Of a stretch of DNA of 64,000 nt, positions 1-9,319 are shown piece after piece (within the stretch, counting starts at the first letter, position 1; the number at the start of each line of letters is the position of its first letter). The notes below the pieces were generated by a model. The model saw only the letters and a program-made list of their open reading frames with translations, made no database searches and was not told the DNA's origin. This DNA is from Thalassorhabdus alkalitolerans. Its GTDB lineage: Bacteria; Bacillota; Bacilli; Bacillales; Marinococcaceae. Made by a program: the position numbers and the translations under genes. The stretch is from NCBI RefSeq assembly GCF_042656585.1, contig NZ_JBHSPG010000023.1. One strand, 5' to 3'.

Positions 1-1
1 T

Positions 2-526
2 ATTATCACGTTCCTTGCTTCTTATTCAATGGAAATTAATTTAACATATGTTGCGAGCTTCTTTTTTATTATCTATTCTGTCTGCATCTTCATTTCCAGA
101 CCAATCACTGGCAGAATACTTGATACAAAAGGAGAAAATATTGTAATGTATCCAGCGTTTATTCTTTTTGCGGCTGGCTTTATTGTTCTCGGTCAAGCAA
201 ACATAGGTTTCACTTTAATACTAGCCAGTATATTAGCGGGACTTGGATATGGAAACCTTCAATCTTCTATTCAAGCGATCGCAGTTAAAAAAGCCCCGCC
301 GCATCGAGCGGGCCTTGCAGCTTCCACTTACTTTATCTTTAATGATATAGGAATAGGAATTGGACCGTTTATTCTTGGCTTTTTTATTCCACTTATCGGA
401 TACCAAAATTTGTATTTCTCTTTATCCATCATTGTTATTGTTTGTGCATTTGCCTATTATGTTATCCATGGAAAACATGCAGTAAAACTAAAAGACCATC
501 ATATCTCTCACCATACTGGAGCATAA
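2..526 (+). CDS. MFS transporter, C-terminal part (cut by window start)
   Basis: This is the end of a major facilitator superfamily secondary transporter. The frame is open from base 2, so the true start lies before the window; the first ATG at 29 is internal. The visible 174 residues form about five or six hydrophobic helices. The motif RPITGRILDTKG near the beginning is the cytoplasmic loop signature of MFS_1-type permeases, which puts this piece at the start of the second six-helix half. A short polar His-containing tail ends the protein. The substrate cannot be inferred. A bidirectional terminator separates it from the convergent gdhA. Confidence 0.85.
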   Translation: MITFLASYSMEINLTYVASFFFIIYSVCIFISRPITGRILDTKGENIVMYPAFILFAAGFIVLGQANIGFTLILASILAGLGYGNLQSSIQAIAVKKAPPHRAGLAASTYFIFNDIGIGIGPFILGFFIPLIGYQNLYFSLSIIVIVCAFAYYVIHGKHAVKLKDHHISHHTGA

Positions 527-560
527 ATAGATTGTTTGAACCGTTCTTTCCTACCAACTT

Positions 561-610
561 AAAAAGACACATACATCCTACTCAGTGAGCAGAATGTATG
601 TGTCTTTTTT
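561..610. terminator. Bidirectional rho-independent terminator
   Basis: A 15-bp perfect inverted repeat (AAAAGACACATACAT and its complement) encloses a loop of about 18 bases and has A and T tracts on its two sides. It can end both the MFS gene and the convergent glutamate dehydrogenase gene. Confidence 0.85.
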
Positions 611-1991
611 ATATGACTCCTTGAGTAATCATAGCATCAGCAACTTTTTTAAACCCTGCTATGTTTGCTCCAACAACCAGGTTGCCGGCGTCACCATATT
701 TTTCAGAAGCTTCCATTGAAGTACTGTAGATATCTTTCATAATCTCTTTCAATTTAGCGTCTACTTCTTCAAATGTCCAGGAAATACGGCCGCTGTTTTG
801 AGCCATCTCTAATGCAGAAACGGCTACTCCTCCGGCATTAACTGCTTTTGCTGGGCCAAATAATACATTATTATTTAGAAATACATCAACCGCTTCAAGG
901 GTAGACGGCATATTTGCTCCTTCACCGACGGCAATTACCCCGTTACTAACCAGAATTTTAGCAGAGGTATCATCTATTTCATTTTGAGTGGCACATGGCA
1001 AAGCAATATCACATGGGATCGTCCAAACACCGTTACAGCCTTCATAAAATTCAGCTTGAGGGTTTTCGTTCAAGTATTCATTGATTCTTTTGCTTTCTTG
1101 TTCTTTCAGTCTTTTAACGAGATCAAGGTTTATGCCGTTTTTGTCATAAATATAACCGCTTGAATCACTGCACGCGACTACTTTTGCTCCTAATTCTTGA
1201 GCTTTTTCCATTGCATAAATAGAAACATTTCCTGATCCGGATACAACTACGGTTTTGTCTTTTAGAGAAAGTCCTTTATCTTTTAGCATTTCATCTACAA
1301 AGTAAACCGTCCCGTACCCTGTTGCCTCTTTTCTAGCTAAGCTTCCTCCGTACTCAAAGCCTTTTCCAGTTAGGACACCTGCCTCGTATGCACCACGAAG
1401 CTTCTTATACTGACCAAACATATAGCCGATTTCACGAGCACCTACACCAATATCTCCGGCAGGAACATCGGTATCTGGTCCAATATGCTTTGATAATTCA
1501 GTCATGAAGCTTTGAGTAAATCGCATGATTTCTGTATCGGATTTTCCCTTAGGATCAAAATCCGATCCACCTTTTCCTCCTCCAATGGGCTGGCCAGTCA
1601 GGGAGTTCTTAAAGATTTGCTCAAACCCCAGAAATTTAATAATACTTGCAGAGACGGAAGGGTGGAAGCGGAGTCCGCCTTTATACGGTCCAAGCGCACT
1701 GTTAAACTGGACGCGAAATCCACGATTAACCTTTACGTTACCTTCATCATCCATCCATGGAACACTAAAAGTAATCATTCTTTCGGGTTCAATCATACGC
1801 TCGAGTACATTGTTTTTCCGGTAGACAGGATTCTCTGCTAAAAAAGGAACGAGCGAGTCAAAAATTTCCTTCACGGCCTGGTGAAATTCTTGCTCATTTG
1901 GATTTCGTCTTCTCATTATTTCAAAAACATCATCTACATACTGCTTTGTGATTTCTAACTCATCTTGTTTTACTGCTTGAAAAGTAGTCAA
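609..1991 (-). CDS. gdhA: NADP-type glutamate dehydrogenase
   Basis: This enzyme catalyses reductive amination of 2-oxoglutarate with ammonium (or the reverse) in the cytoplasm, linking nitrogen assimilation to the TCA cycle. The 460-residue length and the Lys-rich motif GGGKGGSDFDPKGKSD belong to the 450-residue NADP-dependent class rather than the shorter RocG/GudB class. PAGDIGVGAREIGYM and the Rossmann motif SGSGNVS are also visible. I chose the TTG start at 1991 because AAAGGGG lies 8 bases before it; an upstream in-frame GTG at 2012 has no ribosome binding site. It is transcribed alone and ends at the shared terminator. Family assignment is firm; cofactor preference is inferred from class. 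Confidence 0.93.
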   Translation of the reverse strand: MTTFQAVKQDELEITKQYVDDVFEIMRRRNPNEQEFHQAVKEIFDSLVPFLAENPVYRKNNVLERMIEPERMITFSVPWMDDEGNVKVNRGFRVQFNSALGPYKGGLRFHPSVSASIIKFLGFEQIFKNSLTGQPIGGGKGGSDFDPKGKSDTEIMRFTQSFMTELSKHIGPDTDVPAGDIGVGAREIGYMFGQYKKLRGAYEAGVLTGKGFEYGGSLARKEATGYGTVYFVDEMLKDKGLSLKDKTVVVSGSGNVSIYAMEKAQELGAKVVACSDSSGYIYDKNGINLDLVKRLKEQESKRINEYLNENPQAEFYEGCNGVWTIPCDIALPCATQNEIDDTSAKILVSNGVIAVGEGANMPSTLEAVDVFLNNNVLFGPAKAVNAGGVAVSALEMAQNSGRISWTFEEVDAKLKEIMKDIYSTSMEASEKYGDAGNLVVGANIAGFKKVADAMITQGVI

Positions 1992-2012
1992 TCGTAACGC
2001 CCCTTTGAACAC

Positions 2013-2784
2013 ATAAATATTTTAGTGAGATTTTCTGACGTGTAATTATGTCATCCCATATATTAATCGTAAGAAAATTTAACAACCTATTTATAATCTT
2101 ATGTTTAAAAAGATAAGGGAACAATATTCAAATTAGATTAATTACATGCCGAAAGGGCATGAATGGTGAGCTGGATTAGCAATAAGTCATGCAGTCCCCT
2201 CCAAAACATACATTGTTTGCACCTTAGAAACTGTTACCACAGGCATTCTCAACCTATCCTAAAGCTTTTTTTGAATCTCCTCAATGTGCTAAACAAGATC
2301 AAATTCAAGCAATAAGAAGGAAATAAAGAAGAGATTAACTTTGATAAAAGTAGGGGGAATGGAGTTATACTCCCTTTTTGTGGTAGTAACGTTAAATGGA
2401 TCGTCACAGAACTTAAAATAACATTCCGGAAATTATTGCAATTCGTTTTATGGAAGAATTTCTCACATGAACCTTGGAATATTTGTGGTTAGGGGAAAAA
2501 AATGCTTTGAGAGAGAGTCTTTTTAACACTGTCTAGCGGAGACTTAACTTATGTAAATTATGCAGAAGAAGATACAAGTTCGGCCATACAGGCGGCTGAA
2601 AGTGATGAGATTGATTAGGTCTTAGAATTAAAATTCAATATGTAAGATTAAAGTATGAACACTCTACAACTAAATGAGAGTTGAAGTTGACTCCTAACTG
2701 GATTATTTATCCTATTTTACCGCGTCATTTTGAAACATTAGATTGGCAGTGGAATCAAGTTGCCTTCCCGTATTAAGATAATAA
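2013..2784. other. Gene-poor stretch with weak coding remnants
   Basis: No intact gene with a ribosome binding site is visible in these 770 bases. Two short open stretches on the plus strand look like decayed coding sequence. One is near 2490-2618 (reads ...SGDLTYVNYAEED... and ends ...AAESDEID stop). The other is near 2693-2777 (ends ...FETLDWQWNQVAFPY stop). Neither could be assigned to a family. Confidence 0.35.
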
Positions 2785-2818
2785 AAGAGAGGAAAGCACT
2801 AGCTCTCCTCTCTCTTTT
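2785..2818. terminator. Terminator downstream of dus
   Basis: An inverted repeat built on AGAGAGGA and TCCTCTCTCT, with flanking A and T tracts, lies just past the dus stop codon. Read on the minus strand it forms a stem followed by TTTT. Confidence 0.7.
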
Positions 2819-2824
2819 GTCTAT

Positions 2825-3829
2825 TTAAGAAACAGAAAATCCTTTCTGCTCTTTCACTCCATCTTTCTCTTTATTAAATTCCTCAAGTATGGCGCGCACT
2901 TCATCGGTAGAGTTCGTCTCCATCAACCGATTTCTCAACTCGCTCGCACCTCTGAAACCACGAACATAAATCTTGAAGAAGCGGCGGAGTGGTTTGAAAA
3001 TCCGTGGTTCGAGTTCTTCGGAATATTTATCATGAAGATCGAGCTGCAGCCTCAAGAGATCGAGTAGTTCTTCACTAGTATGCTCTCTTTTCTCTGTTTC
3101 AAAGGCAAATGGGTTGTGGAAGATACCCCGTCCGATCATAACACCATCAACACCGTATTTTTCAACGAGTTCTAATCCCTTTTGTCGGTCAGGGATATCT
3201 CCATTGATCGTTAGTAACGTATCCGGAGCTACTTTATCACGAAGCTGCTTGATCTCGGGAATCAACTCCCAATGGGCATCAACATTACTCATTTCCTTTT
3301 TCGTGCGGAGGTGGATGGACAGATTGGTAATGTCCTGCTCCAAGATATGCTTCAGCCAGTCGTGCCATTCATCAACTTCCGTATACCCAAGACGGGTCTT
3401 TACACTGACGGGGAGTCCGCCTGCTTTTGCAGCTTGGATAATTTCTGCTGCCAGCTCTGGGCGCCGGATCAGTCCACAACCTTTCCCTTTCGTCGCAACA
3501 TTTTGTGCCGGGCACCCCATATTGATATCTACGCCACGAAAGTTCATTTCAGCCATTCTGATACTCATTTCTCGGAACTTTTCAGGCTTGTCTCCCCAAA
3601 TGTGAGCAACAATTGGCTGTTCGTCTTCGGTGAACGTCAGACGCCCTCGCACACTGTCAATCCCATCCGGGTGGCAGAAGCTTTCTGTGTTTGTAAACTC
3701 CGTAAAAAACACGTCAGGCCTAGCGGCTTCACTGACAACATGACGGAACACGACGTCCGTCACCGCTTCCATCGGCGCTAATACAAAAAATGGACGAGGC
3801 AACTCATGCCAAAAATTTTCTTTCATCAT
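2825..3829 (-). CDS. dus: tRNA-dihydrouridine synthase
   Basis: This is an FMN-dependent enzyme that reduces uridines in tRNA D-loops. The 334-residue protein is a TIM barrel starting with FVLAPMEAVTDVVFR, the usual Dus opening. The catalytic region is INMGCPAQNVATKGKGCGLIRRPE, in which the second Cys (GKGCG) is the expected proton donor. VKTRLGY and the FMN phosphate-binding GVDGVMIGRGIFHNPFAF follow. The C-terminal helical domain is slightly longer than in B. subtilis DusB/DusC-like proteins, which suggests a third Dus paralogue type. The start is ATG at 3829 (a second ATG follows immediately) behind AAAGGG. It stands alone. The specific tRNA position modified cannot be told. Confidence 0.9.
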   Translation of the reverse strand: MMKENFWHELPRPFFVLAPMEAVTDVVFRHVVSEAARPDVFFTEFTNTESFCHPDGIDSVRGRLTFTEDEQPIVAHIWGDKPEKFREMSIRMAEMNFRGVDINMGCPAQNVATKGKGCGLIRRPELAAEIIQAAKAGGLPVSVKTRLGYTEVDEWHDWLKHILEQDITNLSIHLRTKKEMSNVDAHWELIPEIKQLRDKVAPDTLLTINGDIPDRQKGLELVEKYGVDGVMIGRGIFHNPFAFETEKREHTSEELLDLLRLQLDLHDKYSEELEPRIFKPLRRFFKIYVRGFRGASELRNRLMETNSTDEVRAILEEFNKEKDGVKEQKGFSVS

Positions 3830-4009
3830 CTATCCGAACCCTTTCTCAAAGGAAACTGTGTTCCTGAAAATAAAAGTTGAAAATATTGAGCTTATTCATT
3901 ACTAATGACAGTCCTTCACTGTATATATACTTTAATAGCATCAATCAAAAAGTTCAAGTGTATAACTCATCCATAACTTTATTAAAGCTATCCCTCTAAG
4001 ATAGCTGCA

Positions 4010-4513
4010 CAGTACAACGATACTGGCAATTACAATCATTAAGAGACAGGTATGCTTAGAGTAATCGTCATTCTTCAGGAACAGGTGACAAATATTGTCC
4101 CAGTGCAGGGGAGTATGGAGGCACTTCCTTTAGCAGATGGTTCTATCGATATCATTATTGCTTCTCTGGTCCTGCATGAAATTCAGCCCCTCTCAGTGCT
4201 ATTACAGCAAATGAAAAATGTACTGAAAAAAGAAGGCTATCTAATCTGTCTAGAACTTGAACCAAAGATAAGTTCCGGGAAAGTGCCGAGAATTACCTTG
4301 GAAGGAATGGAGCGTGAAATGAACGAAGCAGGATTCAAAGTAATTGGGAAATTCTTCCCGGCAGAATCTCTATACATGCTAGTTGCGCAGAAGACGGAGT
4401 AAGCAATTATTTTTTCGTCTAATTAAGGATATTAGGTATCTCTAAAGTATGTAATTAATTCTCATATAAAACACAAATGATTTTTTACTGAACAGTACAA
4501 CAATACTGGTAAG
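4010..4513. repeat. Imperfect direct repeats flanking the methyltransferase remnant
   Basis: CAGTACAACGATACTGGCAA (about 4012-4031) and CAGTACAACAATACTGGTAA (about 4494-4513) differ at two positions over 20 bases and flank the truncated gene. They may be duplicated promoter or regulatory segments, or a footprint of the rearrangement that removed the 5' end. Confidence 0.4.
4052..4402 (+). pseudogene. Truncated SAM-dependent methyltransferase
   Basis: This is the C-terminal half of a class I (UbiE/Methyltransf_11 type) methyltransferase. QGSMEALPLADGSIDIIIASLVLHEI corresponds to motifs II-III of the fold, and MKNVLKKEGYLICLELEP to the post-III strand. The glycine-rich SAM-binding motif I (normally E/DxGxGxG) that should precede it is absent, and the first 12 residues do not resemble the family. 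Only a weak AGAGACAGG precedes the ATG. It is therefore most likely a 5'-deleted remnant, although a short transcript may still exist. Similar 22-base elements lie on each side (4010 and 4492). Confidence 0.6.
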
Positions 4514-4664
4514 ATAAAAAAATCATAGAGATGATCACTTTTATGGGTGGTCTTCTTTTGTATTTGACGGATACTGTGCAACAATAAAGGAAATATAAAA
4601 AGAACGTAATGTAGACATGAAACCAAATGGTTTAATTTAATTTATGTTAAATGGGGTAATGAAA

Positions 4665-5084
4665 ATGGAAACACTACACGATATTAAGCAAACAGTAGTA
4701 TTTGAAGCGCCTATACAAAAAGTTTGGGATATGGTATCAACTTCCGAAGGGATTGAATCATGGTTTATGCCAAATGATTTTGAACCTAAAGTTGGACATG
4801 AGTTCCATGTACAATCCCCTTTTGGTCCATCTCCATGTAAAGTTTTAGAAGTGGATGAACCGAACAAAATTTCGTTTTCATGGGACACAGATGGTTGGGT
4901 CGTTTCTTTTCTACTTAAAGACTTGGGTGAAAAAACGGAATTTACACTTATACATGCTGGTTGGAAAACTCCAGATACTGTCCTTCCAAAAGCAAACGAG
5001 AAAAGTTCTGTTATTCGTGAAAGAATGGATAATGGTTGGGATGGGATTGTTAATGAAGGACTTCGAAAGGTTGTTGAAGGATAA
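4665..5084 (+). CDS. SRPBCC (AHSA1-like) domain protein
   Basis: A 139-residue START/Bet v1-like helix-grip protein of the AHSA1 family. It begins with IKQTVVFEAPIQKVWDMVSTSEGIESWFMPNDFEPKVG, the standard opening helix and strand of this family, and ends with a long C-terminal helix (VIRERMDNGWDGIVNEGLRKVV). Such proteins bind hydrophobic ligands; in Bacilli they are often co-transcribed with an ArsR-type repressor. Exactly such an ArsR reading frame follows one base later but is broken. I chose ATG 4665, with GGGG 8 bases upstream; ATG 4644 lacks a ribosome binding site. The ligand is unknown. Confidence 0.8.
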   Translation: METLHDIKQTVVFEAPIQKVWDMVSTSEGIESWFMPNDFEPKVGHEFHVQSPFGPSPCKVLEVDEPNKISFSWDTDGWVVSFLLKDLGEKTEFTLIHAGWKTPDTVLPKANEKSSVIRERMDNGWDGIVNEGLRKVVEG

Positions 5085-5204
5085 GTGACAGCAGTAAAGC
5101 ATGATGTCTTTCAAGCTATTGCTGATCCAACTAGAAGAGAGGTTCTCCGCTTGCTTGCCAAGAAGGAATTAGCAATCTCGGAAATAACTTCATATTTGGA
5201 ATAA
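5085..5204 (+). pseudogene. ArsR-family regulator, truncated
   Basis: A GTG immediately after the SRPBCC stop opens a 39-codon frame reading ...DVFQAIADPTRREVLRLLAKKELAISEITSYLE, the typical N-terminal half of an ArsR winged-helix repressor paired with AHSA1 proteins. It stops before the recognition helix. The following bases contain a shadow of the lost part (an out-of-frame ...SLNM-like stretch), so a frameshift plus deletion is likely. The DNA-binding helix is missing, so a functional repressor is not expected. Confidence 0.65.
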
Positions 5205-5345
5205 TAAGATGTCAATCCTTAAACATGTAGTTGAAAATAATAATGAAAATTGTTTTAAAGATACAGAAGCGGACCGTGAATAATGGTAGTTACAATGGCA
5301 AGTGGTGTCTCAAATTCGATTTTTACTTTTTAGACATCACTTCTG

Positions 5346-5431
5346 GATTGGAGCGTAGCAGCTGCCCCGCTTATAGGCGATGACATAAGTGGATTTTTAA
5401 AACATAGGCGATCGGAGAGCGAAGCAGTTGC
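5346..5431. repeat. Degenerate direct repeat in the 5205-5540 spacer
   Basis: GATTGGAGCGTAGCAGCTGC (5346-5365) and a related copy GATCGGAGAGCGAAGCAGTTGC cut at 5410-5431 occur in the gene-free spacer, each close to a copy of ATAGGCGAT. Nothing else was recognised between 5205 and 5540 apart from the ribosome binding site of the next gene. Confidence 0.3.
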
Positions 5432-5540
5432 GTATCTCTCTAGGACTTTTTAAGCCCCTAGTGTTATGATTATTAAATTTTATATAGTTTACCATTGACA
5501 AACGTGGAATATTAACATTAGAAAAAAGGAGGTAACATAT

Positions 5541-6017
5541 ATGAGTAACTATGGCAGTCTCCATGAAAAAGAAGGAAGGCCCGTTTTGGTTTTTGAACGC
5601 AAATATTCAGTTAGTCCTGAAAAAGTATTTCGTTTTATAACGAATCCAGAGTACCTCACACAGTGGTATCCATTTGCAACTGGGGATATGGATCTTAGGA
5701 TTGGTGGAAAGATAAAGTTCGATGACGGTGAAGGTTCAATTTATGAGGGGGTTATTACCGAACTAAATCCTCCATATTCTTTTTGTTTTCGGGAAGTTGA
5801 TGATTTGTTAGAGATAAGCCTACATGAAGATGATCAAGGGTGCGCCTTGACGTTTAGACATACGTTTGATGATCGAACGATGGCGTTATATATAGCTGCA
5901 GGATGGCATAGGTGCTTGGATGTCCTTGGTCAATTAATTCACGGTCGTACAATAATATGGGAAAATAATGCACTTGAATTACGTGAATACTACAAAAAAA
6001 GTTTGTATAAAAATTAA
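5541..6017 (+). CDS. SRPBCC (AHSA1-like) domain protein
   Basis: A second AHSA1-type protein, 158 residues, behind a strong AAAGGAGG. It reads VLVFERKYSVSPEKVFRFITNPEYLTQWYPFATGDMDLRIGGKIKFDDG, the family's N-terminal helix-grip region, and ends with a helix containing GWHRCLDVLGQLIHGR. It is not a close duplicate of the protein at 4665. No partner regulator is adjacent. The ligand and role are unknown; the family includes resistance-associated and Hsp90-activator-like proteins, and a specific assignment is not possible. Confidence 0.8.
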   Translation: MSNYGSLHEKEGRPVLVFERKYSVSPEKVFRFITNPEYLTQWYPFATGDMDLRIGGKIKFDDGEGSIYEGVITELNPPYSFCFREVDDLLEISLHEDDQGCALTFRHTFDDRTMALYIAAGWHRCLDVLGQLIHGRTIIWENNALELREYYKKSLYKN

Positions 6018-6313
6018 GGTTACTTAGTTATCTTACATATATGTTAGTCGAATATTTGCGATATTGTTAGGACAGACTTTTTAAAAAGTGTAGTAGGATT
6101 AAGAATAGATATTTCTAAAAATAGTACAAAAAAGTAGCGAACTCCTGGTTTTAAAAGGGAACGGTGCATACATATTTCTGAAGAAAATATAAAAATAAGA
6201 AGCGTTTCATGAGCTTTTAAAAACAAATTTACTACATAGTAAATAAGGAAAGGAAATATCTTCTCTTGTCCCTGAATACCTTTAAAGGAATTCATGTACA
6301 ATGAGGTGATTTG

Positions 6314-6934
6314 ATGAATTCCTTTCCTGTTCCTCCTATAGTGGTCACCGTATCCTGGAAGTTTCCCTTGTCTGTGATTTATTTTCCTCAATTGTTTGGC
6401 GTGCCTTCATTCATTACCCAACAAACAATAAACCGAAAGATTACGAGCAAAGTAGCAGAGCTTCTTCATAGCTTCGCTGAACTAGGTTACCTTCATTGGG
6501 GAAAAACGTCGGTAAATGGCTACTTTGAAATAAAAAACCTGCAGAGAAATGTTTTGAGTCTTACTCTTGGTAGTGAAGCCATGATGCCTGGTATGGCACA
6601 TCCTGCAAGTGCATTTTCTTCTCTCAGTTTTGATTTACAGACGGGAGAAGAATACGAACTGAGGGATTTGTTTGTACCAGGGAGTCCGTACACTGAACGG
6701 CTATCCTTGTTAGTTAATGAGCAGATAGAAGAGCTTCAAATACCGGTCTTTGAAACTCCTGTTACAGTAAGTAAAAACCAGGACTTTTATATCGCAGATA
6801 AATCTCTTGTCATCTTTTTTCAGAGGTATTCGATCAGTCCTGGCTATGCAGGTTATCCAATGTTTCCCATTCCTATTTATAAGCTTGACGATATCATAAA
6901 TGAAGAAGGTCCTTTAGCAAGGATGAGAGGATAG
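6314..6934 (+). CDS. DUF3298/RsiV-like C-terminal domain protein
   Basis: A 206-residue protein with no clear signal peptide. The central and C-terminal parts match the DUF4163-DUF3298 arrangement seen in anti-sigma factor RsiV and deacetylase PdaC: FSSLSFDLQTGEEYELRDLFVPGSPYTERLSLLVNEQIEE, then FYIADKSLVIFFQRYSISPGYAGYPMFPIPIYKLDDII. In the family these domains lie outside the membrane, but here no membrane anchor is encoded, so location is uncertain. ATG 6314 lies 4 bases after GAGGTGA. It stands alone. The function is not known. Confidence 0.7.
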   Translation: MNSFPVPPIVVTVSWKFPLSVIYFPQLFGVPSFITQQTINRKITSKVAELLHSFAELGYLHWGKTSVNGYFEIKNLQRNVLSLTLGSEAMMPGMAHPASAFSSLSFDLQTGEEYELRDLFVPGSPYTERLSLLVNEQIEELQIPVFETPVTVSKNQDFYIADKSLVIFFQRYSISPGYAGYPMFPIPIYKLDDIINEEGPLARMRG

Positions 6935-7440
6935 AAGCAAAAGTATTGATACGAAAGTTTCTGGAAATAATACATTAGTAATACTAGATAATAGTAATAA
7001 GTGATGGCTGCTTCCTTTCGCGGGAAGCAGCTATTTACGTTTAGTAGACAAAACGGGTTGCGGGGTGACGCTCTTATACCCGGGTGGAAGAGCGTAAGTA
7101 AAAACATTATTTGAATCGTGAGTGATTTGAAAAGTTGTTAGTCATGGTTTTTTGCTCTTTTACTTTTTATATAAAAGTGTAAAATGTTATTTGACATGGT
7201 TCTGCAAATTTTTTCACGTGGAAAGAATAATTTTAAAGACAAATCAAGTTACATGTACATCCTATTGGTTTTTGTTTCTTCACAATTTTTTCATACTTTT
7301 TATTTAGTATTAGGATGATATGGTTTTGTTTTATTGAGCGTTATAGAAAAAATACTCCCGCCTGTAAAACAATTATCTGTATAGGGTCCATCATATTTAC
7401 TTTTATCTCAAAACAAAAAAGAGAAGGAGACATCACACGC
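6935..7440. other. Spacer with one hairpin and promoter region of the carboxypeptidase gene
   Basis: A stem GGCTGCTTCC/GGGAAGCAGC at about 7006-7031 may end the DUF3298 gene, though its T tract is poor. The rest is AT-rich and carries the upstream element of the next gene near 7275-7306. No other gene was seen. Confidence 0.5.
7275..7306 (+). promoter_or_regulatory. 11-bp-phased TTCA direct repeat (candidate OmpR-type response regulator site)
   Basis: TTCACAATTTTTTCATA holds two TTCA cores spaced 11 bases apart (7279 and 7290). A similar element with 18 of 23 matches precedes the paralogous carboxypeptidase gene (51531), and related ones precede the SEDS gene (41224) and the acyltransferase gene (47427, minus). 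An 11-base period is typical of sites bound by OmpR-family dimers; B. subtilis CssR is known to act through TTTTCACA-type repeats. Confidence 0.45.
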
Positions 7441-8574
7441 ATGTTAGCAAGAATTCTAGTCGGAATCTTATTTTTAATCACACTATCCACTTCTTTATCA
7501 TTTCAATCCTTCGCTCAGGAAGAGATTACTCTTCAAAGTGAAGCAGCTCTGTTAATGGATGGTAAAACAGGCCAGGTATTATACGAAGAGCAAGGACATA
7601 AACAAATGTATCCTGCTTCTATTACAAAAATAGTCACGGGAATCATGGCACTGGAAATGGCAGACCCTGAAGAAACGGTTACCATTAGTAAGGAATCCAC
7701 TGAGGTGGAAGGAACAAGTGTTTATCTTCTAGAAGACGAGGAGGTTTCCTTGCAGCGATTGGTTCAAGGGTTAATGATTAATTCAGGCAACGACGCGGGT
7801 CATGCAATTGCAGAACATATTGCAGACAGTGAAGAAGAATTCTCAGAGAAAATGAATGAGTTTGTAAGGAAAAAGACAAATGTTGAAAACACTAACTTTA
7901 CAAATCCCCACGGGCTTTTTAATGAAAACCATTATACGACAGCCTATGATATGGCTGAAATCACAAGGTATGCTTTACGAAATGATGATTTTCGAAATAT
8001 AGTTTCCACGAAAGAAATGGAATGGAACGGTGAAGGATGGGAAACAGACATTTACAACCACAATCGCATGCTTTGGCGATACGACGGAGCGTTTGGCGTG
8101 AAGAATGGTTTTGTCCAAATGTCAGGATTTACACTCGTAACAGCTGCCGAAAGAGACGGACATGAACTGATTGCTGTAGTGTTAAAGAGTGGTACGGCTG
8201 AGCAAAGTTATCAGGACACAGAAAAGTTACTAAATTATGGGTATGAGGCATACGATCAAGAAACACTTCCTGAAGGTAAAGAATTTTCTTCAGAAGAAGG
8301 GACTATCTTTTATGTACCTCGCGAAATGAAATTTTCTATAGAGAAAGGAGCAGAACCAGAGTTCAATGTAGAGGATGAAGAGAAGGGGCTCCTGAAAATA
8401 AAAGATGGTAACGATGAGATTTATGAAGTGTATTTGCCAAAGGAGAATAAAGAGTCTCTAAAAAAAGAAAAAGAGGGACTGGAAACTGAATCGGCTGAGA
8501 GAGAACTAAAATACAGTGACTGGACAAAGTGGCCCAGTTCCAGCAAAGCAAGGGTAGGCTTAATGAGACCATAA
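7441..8574 (+). CDS. D-alanyl-D-alanine carboxypeptidase (DacF-like, S11 family)
   Basis: A 377-residue low-molecular-weight penicillin-binding protein that trims the terminal D-Ala of peptidoglycan stem peptides outside the membrane. An N-terminal signal sequence ends at SFAQ-E, and the S-x-x-K motif SITK lies at residues 60-63. Further on are SGN within MINSGNDAGHAIAEH and a third motif reading KNG instead of the usual KTG (FGVKNGFV). After the catalytic domain comes an acidic, charged C-terminal extension. ATG 7441 follows AAGGAG; upstream codons to 7315 lack a start signal. A close paralogue lies at 51635 in the copper island and shares the same KNG. The third-motif change could alter activity. 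Confidence 0.9.
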   Translation: MLARILVGILFLITLSTSLSFQSFAQEEITLQSEAALLMDGKTGQVLYEEQGHKQMYPASITKIVTGIMALEMADPEETVTISKESTEVEGTSVYLLEDEEVSLQRLVQGLMINSGNDAGHAIAEHIADSEEEFSEKMNEFVRKKTNVENTNFTNPHGLFNENHYTTAYDMAEITRYALRNDDFRNIVSTKEMEWNGEGWETDIYNHNRMLWRYDGAFGVKNGFVQMSGFTLVTAAERDGHELIAVVLKSGTAEQSYQDTEKLLNYGYEAYDQETLPEGKEFSSEEGTIFYVPREMKFSIEKGAEPEFNVEDEEKGLLKIKDGNDEIYEVYLPKENKESLKKEKEGLETESAERELKYSDWTKWPSSSKARVGLMRP

Positions 8575-8603
8575 GGACCTGATAAAAATTAAACCAACTA
8601 TAG

Positions 8604-8642
8604 AAACACCTCCTCATAAAAAAATTGAGGAGGTGTTTTTAT
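8604..8642 (+). terminator. Rho-independent terminator
   Basis: Stem AAACACCTCCTC with its exact complement around an 11-base A-rich loop, followed by a T run, directly after the carboxypeptidase gene. Confidence 0.85.
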
Positions 8643-8761
8643 TACTGTACTTGACTAAAAGGAAAGAAGGTGAGAACAAGTGTTGACAGAAACAAACACC
8701 CTATGAAAGAAGCCTAGAGAAAAAGGGATCAAACTCTGTTAAAAATTAGATCCAATTGATG

Positions 8762-8974
8762 CTAATGGCCAATTTTATTCTTATCTTTATACACACGAAA
8801 ATGCACTGAATAAACACCTTCTTCATCTTCTACTTTGTTAATATTTAACATCGTCACTCTATCCGTGTTTTCGCTTCTTTTCGTTTCTTCGATAAACTGG
8901 TCTATTGCTTTGCCATAATCTTCGTCATTCACTTTGATTACGTTTGTTTGATCTTGAAAACTCATAAACCTCAT
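8762..8974 (-). CDS. Small hypothetical protein (70 aa)
   Basis: A 70-residue, highly charged soluble protein. It stands alone behind a strong AAGGAGG, which supports its being real. It contains no recognised motif, signal peptide or Cys. The second half (VTMLNINKVEDEEGVYSVHFRVYKDKNK) looks like beta strands. The family was not recognised. A cre-like sequence lies upstream at 9057. Confidence 0.6.
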   Translation of the reverse strand: MRFMSFQDQTNVIKVNDEDYGKAIDQFIEETKRSENTDRVTMLNINKVEDEEGVYSVHFRVYKDKNKIGH

Positions 8975-9056
8975 TTTTCTACCTCCTTTTTGGGAAGCTG
9001 TATTTACATAAGTGACCTTTTTTCATATTTTATAATAGATTGGCAGAAAAATACAT

Positions 9057-9070
9057 ATTAAGCGCTTACA
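9057..9070. promoter_or_regulatory. cre-like catabolite control site
   Basis: ATTAAGCGCTTACA matches the CcpA-binding cre consensus (TGWAARCGYTWNCA) at 12 of 14 positions. It lies between the divergent 70-aa gene and the TetR gene, 83 bases upstream of the former. The rest of the 8975-9319 spacer holds nothing else recognised. Confidence 0.4.
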
Positions 9071-9319
9071 TTATTTTAAAAAGAACTTTTTTCCTACATT
9101 ATTTGTGAAGAACTAGAATATTGTTACCATTAGGTCATGATCTAAGAAGATATTCATTGGTTCGTTTTAGCTTTTCCAGGACTAACGACAGTGCGTACTT
9201 CCAGTTCGCCCATGTCTGCCCTTTTGCTAATGTTCTATGCTACATGATAAAATTAATATATAATAACTGATATATATTGGTTGATATTTATAGTTTTTAA
9301 ATAGGAGAGATGTACTTCC

